A stretch of 64,000 bases of DNA from Candidatus Hodarchaeota archaeon (lineage in GTDB: Archaea; Asgardarchaeota; Heimdallarchaeia; Hodarchaeales; YT1-039). The position numbers and the translations under genes are program-made. Numbering within the stretch: position 1 is the first letter of the stretch; the number at the start of each line of letters is the position of its first letter. The DNA lies in NCBI GenBank assembly GCA_016840025.1, contig JAEOTF010000041.1:1-64000 (forward strand), written 5' to 3'. Below the pieces are notes generated by a model. The model did no database searches. It was not told the DNA's origin and saw only the letters and a program-made list of their open reading frames with translations. Of the stretch, positions 1-7,240 are shown in pieces.

Positions 1-1
1 C

Positions 2-1048
2 CGTTTGGTTGCCATAAATGACGACGGACAAGGTCATCATACCCCGTACATCTCGAGTTCAGCTGATAATGGTACTACCTGGACCACTGCTACCCGTTTG
101 CTCTCAACCCCCCATCCCCATGATTATGCGGCAGGTCTGATCCAACTCCGTAACGGTCTTTATATAGTAGTGTTTGGGTCCAACTTTGCCGGGAGCTGGC
201 GTCTCTATTATACTATGTCTACCAACTTTTATAATTGGACTATACCTTTTGAACTTCCCTTTGGAATTGTTAGTTATTATACCGCTTTTCGTCAGCTTCA
301 AAAAGGTCAAGTCATTTTCTTCTTCGAGAATGCAACTGGCATCTATACCTCACGGACAAATGACTTTCGTACCTGGTCTTCTCCCACACTTGTAACACGA
401 CGAGGCTCATATGGTCCTGTTATACAATTAGATAGTAAACGTATCATCGAATTAGCGAATGGGGCTCTACGATTCTTTCCTACAGCAGTTTACACAACTG
501 CCAATCCCAAGAGCATCCAGTGTTTCGCTTATGGTTCTCTACCCCATCTCCGTCTTGGTTTAGGGGCACTTTTTGCCAATGCCGAAACAATAAATGCTAC
601 TTTTGGGGTAATAGACGAAGTAGGGAATCCCATAGATGGAGTAACAATAAAAGCAACTAATGAGGCAACAGTTCAAACAGGAATAACCAATAATAACGGT
701 CTATTCACTGCGAGCTTTCCCTATCAATCCACAATCTTCAACATAACTGTAACCGGGATAAAAGGAGGTTATTTCGAAGTTGAGAGAGTCTTCATAATCT
801 ATATTGACCCACCTGCAGTGGGGAAAACGACCACTGCTCCGCCCCCGACTACCACTCCGCCCCCGACTACCACCCCGCCCACTACTCCGCCCCCGACTAC
901 CACCCCGCCCAGCACCAGCACTTCTGAAACCCAACCCCCCTCTACAGAACCTACAACAACTGAAAAACCACCTGGAATTATCCCTGGCTTCATAGGACCA
1001 GTAGTAATAATAGCTTGTACGTATTTGCTTTGGAGAAAACGGCGATAA
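2..1048 (+). CDS. BNR/sialidase-like surface protein, 5'-truncated by window
   Basis: This is the 3' part of a secreted, membrane-anchored protein. The reading frame is open to the window edge, and the first possible start (TTG at 5) lies inside a beta-propeller-like region, so the true start is upstream. Near the new N-terminus is an Asp-box motif (SSADNGTTW), typical of BNR/sialidase propeller blades, with related W-containing blades after it. About residues 195-265 form an Ig-like or carboxypeptidase-regulatory-like domain. Next comes a Thr/Pro-rich linker (about residues 275-320) built from short repeats. The end is PGIIPGF, a hydrophobic stretch and WRKRR, the architecture of archaeal C-terminal sorting or anchor signals. 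Whether it is a true glycosidase cannot be said, because the catalytic part would lie upstream. A T-run follows the stop and the next gene is convergent. Confidence 0.7.
   Translation, partial: RLVAINDDGQGHHTPYISSSADNGTTWTTATRLLSTPHPHDYAAGLIQLRNGLYIVVFGSNFAGSWRLYYTMSTNFYNWTIPFELPFGIVSYYTAFRQLQKGQVIFFFENATGIYTSRTNDFRTWSSPTLVTRRGSYGPVIQLDSKRIIELANGALRFFPTAVYTTANPKSIQCFAYGSLPHLRLGLGALFANAETINATFGVIDEVGNPIDGVTIKATNEATVQTGITNNNGLFTASFPYQSTIFNITVTGIKGGYFEVERVFIIYIDPPAVGKTTTAPPPTTTPPPTTTPPTTPPPTTTPPSTSTSETQPPSTEPTTTEKPPGIIPGFIGPVVIIACTYLLWRKRR
835..915 (+). repeat. Thr/Pro-coding tandem repeat
   Basis: A GC-rich, imperfect repeat of about 18 bp encodes TTTPPP-type units in the linker of the surface protein. 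It contrasts with the AT-rich surroundings. It probably encodes an O-glycosylated stalk that spaces the propeller domain away from the membrane, and it is likely to vary in copy number between strains. Confidence 0.75.
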
Positions 1049-1068
1049 TAGCCTAAAATCTCCCCTAC

Positions 1069-1076
1069 TTTTTTTT
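1069..1076 (+). terminator. T-run terminator
   Basis: A run of eight T lies about 20 bases after the stop codon of the surface protein and before the convergent nucleoside phosphorylase. Archaeal RNA polymerase terminates at such T-runs without needing a hairpin. Confidence 0.45.
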
Positions 1077-1100
1077 ATATTCTCTACCGCTGATTTTGAC

Positions 1101-1847
1101 TTATTCTAGCAATATTTTCTCAATAGCTCTTACAGCGATTGCAATGGCGCGCTCTTCACCCTCTTTAAATCTAGTATCAATATCTCCAAGGCTTCCTTCA
1201 TTTTTCTTTGTACCTTCGGCCAGATTTCCATCAACCACAACGATTCCTCCTGTCTGTATTCTTCGTACGGAGCCAAAAACGAAGATTGTCGCTGCTTCCA
1301 TCTCAACACATATTGCTCCACATTGCGCCCATCGTTGGTATTCTGTAGGATCGCTAGCATAAAAAACATCAGAAGTCCAAACAATACCCGTGCGTATAGG
1401 AGCATTTATGTCATGGGCTGCAGCTTCGAGCGCCCGTGTAACCTTAGGTGATGCCACAGCTGGAAATTCAATTGGTGCCAGATTCTGTGAGGTACGCTCA
1501 TCCCGAATCGCTGCATAGGGAATGAGCACATCCCCCACTTGTATGCCTGGTTGAAGTGCTCCTGTAGAACCGACTCTAATTATATATCGTGCTCCAGCCC
1601 GATAAGCCTCTTCAATTACTATCGCCGTGCTTGGGCACCCCATCCCTGTGGTTAGAACAGTAACCGGAATTTGGTGTTGTGGAGTTTTACCATTATAGGC
1701 GATTAACCCCCGATTTTCAGCGACTTGTTCTGCCTTGTCAAGGTGCGCAGCAATCTTGGGTACCCGATTAGGATTTCCAGCGACAAGACAGACCTCATGA
1801 ACTTCGGAAAGATGTAAATGTGGTTGAACTTTTTTGTCCATTATCAC
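1101..1847 (-). CDS. Uridine/purine nucleoside phosphorylase
   Basis: A cytosolic phosphorylase of the PNP/UDP family, which cleaves nucleosides with phosphate to a free base and ribose-1-phosphate for salvage. Visible motifs are GNPNRV (residues 24-29, phosphate site), TGMGCPSTAI (67-76), RVGSTGAL (91-98) and VEMEAAT (181-187, ribose and base contacts). The 248-aa length is normal for the hexameric family. The GxPxRV and RVGSTGAL signatures look closer to uridine phosphorylase than to trimeric PNP, but substrate choice cannot be settled from motifs. An alternative start two codons downstream (MDKK) is possible. It lies just downstream of the methyltransferase on the same strand (10 bp gap), so the two may be co-transcribed. 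Confidence 0.88.
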   Translation of the reverse strand: MIMDKKVQPHLHLSEVHEVCLVAGNPNRVPKIAAHLDKAEQVAENRGLIAYNGKTPQHQIPVTVLTTGMGCPSTAIVIEEAYRAGARYIIRVGSTGALQPGIQVGDVLIPYAAIRDERTSQNLAPIEFPAVASPKVTRALEAAAHDINAPIRTGIVWTSDVFYASDPTEYQRWAQCGAICVEMEAATIFVFGSVRRIQTGGIVVVDGNLAEGTKKNEGSLGDIDTRFKEGEERAIAIAVRAIEKILLE

Positions 1848-1857
1848 TTCTACCTCA

Positions 1858-4350
1858 CTACGATGTTAAGACAGTTATTGATATTGGTATTGCTTTTGTA
1901 ATTTCATTTCCCCCGACATCAACAACTTTGATCAGGACTTCATAATCTCCTAGTTTTTGGTATTCATGTTCTGCTCCCAGCTTTATACGGCTTTTTACAC
2001 GGCGTCGGGTAAATTCCCTATAGGAACACCAACGGTTATGAAAAACTTTGTTTCTATAATCCCAGTCTATTGCCCAGTAGTCAATAAGGTCAGAAACATT
2101 CCTCTTGTTTTGAGGTGTTTTTGTTTTCAAGGAGTTTGGCTTAATTATATAGTCCACTAATCCAATTTTAACTTGTTGTTTTTTGATTTTAACATCTACT
2201 TTCAGACTACCAATATCATGAGACTTGGTAGTACAATGTGAGCTTTCCATAGCTTGAAAAACTAGGAAGGGTTTACTATTGAAAATACGTAACATTCTCT
2301 TTTTACTTTCATGAATAGCAAACTTACCTATATCTACACCAATCCATCTGCGTTTTAATTTCTCCGCTACTGCTAAAGTCGTGCCTGACCCAGAAAAGAA
2401 GTCCGCTACAATGTCACCTTCATTGGTGCTCAGTTTAATAACGCGTTCTAATAACACTTCTGAGTTTTCGCTTGGATAGAGTGTTTGTTTCGTTTTTTGG
2501 TAACCAGATATGTCTAACCATATGTTATCATTCATCCGTTCTGTTTCTATTGGATCTCCTCCCTTTCGTCTAACTTTCTTGACTTTTCCAGTAAGTTTGC
2601 TTTCTCGAGTTTTCTGATAGAGGAAGAGAGAGTCAAATTGTACTATAAGATGTTTCTGTCTATACATTTGCTTCTTAGACAGATTCTTTATCATTCGTCT
2701 AATCAGATATTCATTACAGAAATTTTCCTTTCCAAAGACTTTATCGAGGACTTGCTTAGCATAATGACCATAATGGTAATCAAAACGTACAAATATAAAT
2801 CCCTCATTCCTTAATAGATCCTTCATCAGACAAATTCGTTCTTCAAACCATTTCATGAAGGATGATAGATTTTCTGGCTCTTTCCAAATGTTATTATATG
2901 CGAATTCTTCTATGGGACTAGAATCTTCGTCTAAAACGGGAATTGTAATATTATAATCCGTTCCAGTGAAAAAAGGTGGATCTATATAGATCATTTGAAT
3001 TAATTTTCGATGATCTTTAGTTAAATCTCTCAAAACATTTAGGTTATCCCCCCAAATCAGCTTATTTGCCCATTGCCTTTTATTTTTATCTTCTTCCTCT
3101 GTATTAGGGCTAAATTTAGTGAGTGAAGTTTGAATAACTACTTTTTGCTTAAAGAATTGGTGTTTCTCAATAAGTTTGAGAGAAAATGAATTATCTTTCA
3201 TCAAAGTCTGTTTCTGATTATTTGACTCCTCAAACAAAGAAGTGAATAGTCCTGTGTCTATCGAATGACTTTTTGAGGTGGTGTCAGAGAATTTCTTCAT
3301 ATTTCCTAGTTTGTAATGTATGAAAGCTGCAGAATTCTCTTGAAGTCTCTGAACAGTCAAGGCTGATGTGGACTCATTTATGTCTATTCCCACCCAATAA
3401 CGATCCAATTTCTCTGCCACTACCAATCCCTGTCCGAACTGACAAAAAAAGCATCCTAACATATCCTTCTCATTAGTACAAAGCTTAATCAGACGTTCTA
3501 AGAAATTACTTGAAGTTTCGACATATCCCCATGAATTCAACTCAAAACTAGAGATATCTAACCAATTATTTCCAACTATCTGCCCTTTCTTTTTAGGAAC
3601 CCAATATTCTGGTTGTTTTCTCTTATTTAGTCTTATCTCCCCAATTGCACATTTTTCATCAATCCTTTGTTGAGATAATTTCCAATGTGTCCCAGGGGGA
3701 GGTGCAATCTCAATTTTTTCTCCATCAATCGTGAATATCTTAGGTTTCCCTTGTCCATCAGACATGAATGTGTGCCAGTATCCTCCACTCTCTTTTTCAT
3801 TGAAAATAGGATTTATTCTCGGTGTTTCTGCAGGTGAATACAGTAAGATCTTATTTGTACGCAAGAGAAGGCTTTGGTCTTTATTTTTCCATTCAATTGG
3901 TGAATTGACGATTATCTCATTAACAAAGTGAGATGGATTGAAAACTTGATCAAGAACAATTTTCAATTCACTTGACTGACCATTATTTACTTTAACCGCT
4001 AAAAATCCATCATTTGCTAGATAACTCTTTGATAATTGGAATAACGTCTTTAAAGATACTAAATATTCTCTAAGGTTTCCTTGAATTAAGACTAAATTGT
4101 TGTTATTTCTCTTAAACTCTATTAATTTTTCTCTATCCATATCTAATGAAAATAAAGGTTCAAAATGTTGATTATTAAAATAAACGGGCAAATCAAGAAA
4201 TATCAGTTTGAATCTTATTTTTTCTTTTCTGCAAGATTCAAATATATGAAGAATGTGGAATATGTCTCCTTCAAGAAGAAGATTTGTCCATTGACTCTCG
4301 TTGGGGCTAGAAAGACCAAACGTGTTAACTAACTGAAATGGGGGTTCCAA
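1858..4350 (-). CDS. Two-headed DNA methyltransferase (degenerate N-half, active-looking C-half)
   Basis: An 830-aa site-specific DNA methyltransferase of the N6-adenine/N4-cytosine class with motif order IV before I (beta-type). The C-terminal half carries catalytic DPPF (residues 457-460) and the SAM-binding motif DFFSGSGTT (650-658) followed by WIGVDIG. The N-terminal half repeats the same layout in degraded form: DLPVYF near residues 53-58 instead of DPPY, and CQFGQGLVVAEKL followed by WVGIDI near 305-325 instead of FxGxG. The protein therefore looks like an ancient tandem duplication with one dead methylase half, which might bind DNA or recognise the target. The last 100 residues (IDYWAIDWDY onward) resemble tails of Mod-like methylases. 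No restriction nuclease or helicase partner is visible nearby, so it appears to be an orphan. Confidence 0.85.
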   Translation of the reverse strand: MEPPFQLVNTFGLSSPNESQWTNLLLEGDIFHILHIFESCRKEKIRFKLIFLDLPVYFNNQHFEPLFSLDMDREKLIEFKRNNNNLVLIQGNLREYLVSLKTLFQLSKSYLANDGFLAVKVNNGQSSELKIVLDQVFNPSHFVNEIIVNSPIEWKNKDQSLLLRTNKILLYSPAETPRINPIFNEKESGGYWHTFMSDGQGKPKIFTIDGEKIEIAPPPGTHWKLSQQRIDEKCAIGEIRLNKRKQPEYWVPKKKGQIVGNNWLDISSFELNSWGYVETSSNFLERLIKLCTNEKDMLGCFFCQFGQGLVVAEKLDRYWVGIDINESTSALTVQRLQENSAAFIHYKLGNMKKFSDTTSKSHSIDTGLFTSLFEESNNQKQTLMKDNSFSLKLIEKHQFFKQKVVIQTSLTKFSPNTEEEDKNKRQWANKLIWGDNLNVLRDLTKDHRKLIQMIYIDPPFFTGTDYNITIPVLDEDSSPIEEFAYNNIWKEPENLSSFMKWFEERICLMKDLLRNEGFIFVRFDYHYGHYAKQVLDKVFGKENFCNEYLIRRMIKNLSKKQMYRQKHLIVQFDSLFLYQKTRESKLTGKVKKVRRKGGDPIETERMNDNIWLDISGYQKTKQTLYPSENSEVLLERVIKLSTNEGDIVADFFSGSGTTLAVAEKLKRRWIGVDIGKFAIHESKKRMLRIFNSKPFLVFQAMESSHCTTKSHDIGSLKVDVKIKKQQVKIGLVDYIIKPNSLKTKTPQNKRNVSDLIDYWAIDWDYRNKVFHNRWCSYREFTRRRVKSRIKLGAEHEYQKLGDYEVLIKVVDVGGNEITKAIPISITVLTS

Positions 4351-4538
4351 TTGTGTCTACTCACATTGATTATGCAGACCTGACTATTTTTAATTATATT
4401 TGACACAATCTATGAAAATACAAATAAGCTAGTACCACCAATAAAATCTTTGATCACAAACATTTACTTTATTTGTTATGTTGAATAATGAAAATTAGTT
4501 TACAAAAGAAAAAAGGCAGGAAACGGCGGTAGTTAAAA

Positions 4539-5318
4539 GTGGTTGTTTACGAACCTGGTGACACAGCGCCTTGGGAAGAGGCGGCATTTACATACATTCT
4601 CATAGGAATCAACATCTTAGTATTTATTGGTACATTTGTTTTATCATTAGGCTGGAATGAAGAAGAAGCCCTGTTGTTTTACGAAGACTATGGTTGGGTT
4701 CCAGACAACTTGAAAGAACTGGATCGTTTCATACAGTATGGCTACACGCTTCTTACTCACATGTTTCTCCATGGTGGTATTATGCACATTTTGGGGAATA
4801 TGTGGTTTCTGTATGTCTTTGGGGACGATTGTGAACGAGGTCTCGGTCGTATGACCTACATACCGTTCTATTTTGCTGCTGGTCTGGGTGCAGTTGCCCT
4901 ACATTCGGGAGTTGCCCTACTCTTTAATGCAGGGTCTTCTACACCATCTATTGGAGCTTCTGGTGCTATCTTCGGTGTAGTAAGTGCCTATGCTGTGCTG
5001 TTCCCCGATCGTCCCCTTAATTATTGGATGGGCACGGGAAAAGCCCAAAGGGTCAGTGCGAGGACTTTTGCTATGTGGTATATTGGTTTTGAAGTTCTCA
5101 TGGCAATAATTCCTTTTATTCCTGTTCTAAGCACTGCAGGCGGTGTTGACAACGTAGCTCATTGGGCTCATCTAGGGGGCGCAATTGTCGGAATAGCTTT
5201 TGCATTTACTTTTAAGAAACTCTTCCCAGTAAAATATAAGTACATGAAAGAAGGCAAATTCGGTCGTTATTATGTAGCAGTTAGACGTGCAGAATTGGCA
5301 GCTCAAAAAAATACTTAA
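4539..5318 (+). CDS. Rhomboid-family intramembrane serine protease
   Basis: A polytopic membrane protease that cleaves transmembrane substrates within the lipid bilayer. The catalytic serine is in GASGAIFG (Ser141) and the catalytic histidine in HWAHLGG (His211). The oxyanion-region pattern HGGIMHILGNMWFLYVFG is also present, and at least six hydrophobic segments fit the rhomboid core. The 259-aa length is typical of small prokaryotic members. The start is GTG at 4539; no better upstream start is in frame. It stands alone between a divergent methyltransferase and the longin/Rag operon. Substrates cannot be inferred, although this window encodes several single-pass surface proteins that are plausible candidates. 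Confidence 0.92.
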   Translation: MVVYEPGDTAPWEEAAFTYILIGINILVFIGTFVLSLGWNEEEALLFYEDYGWVPDNLKELDRFIQYGYTLLTHMFLHGGIMHILGNMWFLYVFGDDCERGLGRMTYIPFYFAAGLGAVALHSGVALLFNAGSSTPSIGASGAIFGVVSAYAVLFPDRPLNYWMGTGKAQRVSARTFAMWYIGFEVLMAIIPFIPVLSTAGGVDNVAHWAHLGGAIVGIAFAFTFKKLFPVKYKYMKEGKFGRYYVAVRRAELAAQKNT

Positions 5319-5475
5319 GACGTATCGGCGTCCTAACAATTGGATCTTTTAGAACATATTAGAATGTTTGAAGAGAGACTCACCATCCATCTTTGTATAA
5401 CTGCTTGAATTTTTAAAAACCCGACTAATAAAAGAAAAGGACGAAATAAATATTTAGAGAAGTTAATTAAAATTC

Positions 5476-5495
5476 ATATATATATATATAAAAAA
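5476..5495 (+). promoter_or_regulatory. TA-dinucleotide run, candidate TATA region
   Basis: An (AT)n run followed by a short A-run lies about 60-80 bases upstream of the longin-like gene. It is the only strongly TATA-like element in the 236-base gap after the rhomboid gene, so it may be the promoter of the longin/Rag operon. There is no direct evidence of a transcription start. Confidence 0.3.
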
Positions 5496-5554
5496 GATTC
5501 CAAGATGTTAAGCATATATCCTTAATCCGACAAATTTCGCTGAAGAACAATGCG

Positions 5555-6277
5555 ATGGGACTGATCAAAGTGCAAATTGACGGAGTAATCATTTTTGATT
5601 CCATTACAGGGGTACCATTGTTCTCAAAAGTTGATGAAAGTATAGACACCGAACATTTTTCAGGATTTGTGACAGCAGCAAAGACTTTTTTCTCCACTCT
5701 TTCCCTAGGTGGGTTATTATCCTTTACAACAGAAGAAAAGTTTATTTTCTTAGCAGCTAGGACGAGAGTGGTAACTGCAATTATTACCTCAACAGTACTG
5801 GACCCCAAAAAAATTTATTCCTTAGCCTATGAAATCACGGAGGCATTTGATAATAAATTCAGAATTTCAGAGAGCGAGCGTATTCTGAATATTAGGGATT
5901 TTAATTCATTTTCTAACGTATTAACTCAGCTCATCGAGCGAAAAAGGTCTACTCCGTTCAAAGTGGACGATAAGGTCATTTTTTTCTATACAGTAGACCA
6001 AGAAGGTGAATTAACCTCTTTACCTTATAATGATCAAACAGATCTTTCATCTTATCCAGTGTTGATAGTCGTTAATTCGCTTATTAAGCAAATCTATGTT
6101 CTCCAAAACGATGAGAACATCTCCAATCGAATATTATTCTTAGCTGGTCGTGCTGTTTCTAACTTGAACAGACAACACTGGAAGAGTGAATATCGAATAC
6201 GTAATATTTCTGATACTCTTGAATGTAGATTTTTGCTTGATCAAGCCAGTAATCTTATAATAGAAACAGGTTCTTAG
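5555..6277 (+). CDS. Longin-like protein next to a Rag-type GTPase
   Basis: A 240-aa soluble protein with no membrane span. The first 110 residues read as strand-strand-helix-three strands-helix: GLIKVQIDGVIIFDS, GVPLFSKV, an amphipathic helix around HFSGFVTAAKTFF, strands through FIFLAARTRVVTAIITST, and a helix from DPKKIYSLAYEITEAF. That order matches longin or longin-like (profilin-type) domains, which in eukaryotes form scaffolds and regulators for small GTPases. The second half is less clear and might be another alpha/beta domain. It sits 14 bp upstream of the Rag-type GTPase on the same strand, so the two are almost certainly one operon and the protein is a candidate partner or regulator of that GTPase. 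The fold is inferred from pattern, not sequence identity. Confidence 0.6.
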   Translation: MGLIKVQIDGVIIFDSITGVPLFSKVDESIDTEHFSGFVTAAKTFFSTLSLGGLLSFTTEEKFIFLAARTRVVTAIITSTVLDPKKIYSLAYEITEAFDNKFRISESERILNIRDFNSFSNVLTQLIERKRSTPFKVDDKVIFFYTVDQEGELTSLPYNDQTDLSSYPVLIVVNSLIKQIYVLQNDENISNRILFLAGRAVSNLNRQHWKSEYRIRNISDTLECRFLLDQASNLIIETGS

Positions 6278-6291
6278 ATGGGAAGATTATA

Positions 6292-7215
6292 ATGCCCCTT
6301 CAAACCAGCGATGATTCCCAAAAAATCGTTTTATTAGGACTCGCTGAATCAGGAAAAACAACTATAATCAAGGTAATTAAGGGTGGATATATACCCACTG
6401 AGAAAGCTCCATACACAGCTACACTGGATTATGAGAGAGAGAACATCACTCTTTATGGAAAAAAAATAAATTTTTTCGACCTAGGTGGTCAGAAAGCTTT
6501 TCTTGATCGTTTTATGGGTGAATTAGCTAAGTTCATCTTTAGTAATGTTACAGTTCTGCTTTTCATTGTTGACATTATAGATATGTCTAGACTCTCAAGT
6601 TCTAAATACTATCTCGATCTAGCAGTAGACAGACTAAACCGTTATAGCCCAGAGGCGTCCATTTATGTCTTTTTGCATAAAATTGACCGTATAGACCAGG
6701 AGAAAATGGATGAATTCTGCGATAATATGAAAATTTACCTGTCGGACAACTTGGATCGACCTATAACTTTTTTTTCAACAACAATTTTCTCTGAAAGTAT
6801 ATTTAAGGCTTTTAAAGAAATTGTCCCCAAAATTACAGAGGAATCTGAGACTATTAATAAGATATTAGACCGTTTCGTTAATGAGAACTCAGAGATAGTA
6901 GAAGTGATCCATTTATTTACAGAAGATGGGCTATCTCTCATTGATACACCCGTCTCTTCTCAAGTCTCCACCCTTGAAGCCAGAGAACTCTTCAATAGCG
7001 CTTTGCGCCAGATATCCAATAAAAATGAAAATATCACTTCTGTAACTCTTGAGACAGAAAATAGTATTTATTTCATTCAGTTTTTAGATAATAATTATGT
7101 ACTCTTTCTTAACTTTTCACGAACAGGCATAGTAACGAAGAGCTTAAACATCCCTACAATACATAACCGTGTCACATTACTAACACAGAAAATCAATTCG
7201 TTTTATTCTAAATAA
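6292..7215 (+). CDS. Rag/Gtr-type GTPase with C-terminal Roadblock/longin-like domain
   Basis: A 307-aa GTPase. Motifs: G1 GLAESGKTT (residues 16-24), switch region ATLDYE, G3 DLGGQ (63-67), and G4 as HKID (129-132). HKxD in place of NKxD, with FSNVTVLLFIVD before it and RYSPEASIYVFLHK around it, closely mirrors eukaryotic RagA/Gtr1 (FRNVEVLIYVFD, NSPDAKIFCLVHKMD). From about residue 200 a second alpha/beta domain follows (VIHLFTEDGLSLIDT, then a helix, strands and a final helix), matching the C-terminal Roadblock-like dimerisation domain of Rags. It is in an operon with the upstream longin-like gene and converges on a second Rag-type gene. Rag GTPases signal as dimers, so the neighbour is an obvious partner candidate. 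Confidence 0.82.
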   Translation: MPLQTSDDSQKIVLLGLAESGKTTIIKVIKGGYIPTEKAPYTATLDYERENITLYGKKINFFDLGGQKAFLDRFMGELAKFIFSNVTVLLFIVDIIDMSRLSSSKYYLDLAVDRLNRYSPEASIYVFLHKIDRIDQEKMDEFCDNMKIYLSDNLDRPITFFSTTIFSESIFKAFKEIVPKITEESETINKILDRFVNENSEIVEVIHLFTEDGLSLIDTPVSSQVSTLEARELFNSALRQISNKNENITSVTLETENSIYFIQFLDNNYVLFLNFSRTGIVTKSLNIPTIHNRVTLLTQKINSFYSK

Positions 7216-7240
7216 CGTCTAACTCTTTCATTTTTTTCTT

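Noticed and set aside
701..995. Open frames on both strands across the Thr/Pro repeat
   Set aside because: They are Arg/Gly- or Val/Gly-rich by-products of the repetitive GC-rich stalk sequence of the surface protein.
1858..5318. Restriction-modification or phage-defence island around the methyltransferase
   Set aside because: Neighbours are a nucleoside phosphorylase and a rhomboid protease. No nuclease, helicase or other defence gene is present.
5319..5332. GACG-CGTC hairpin after the rhomboid gene
   Set aside because: Four base pairs only and no T-run; too weak to call a terminator.
5467..5808. 113-codon frame on the minus strand
   Set aside because: It overlaps the start of the well-supported longin-like gene and has no recognisable features.
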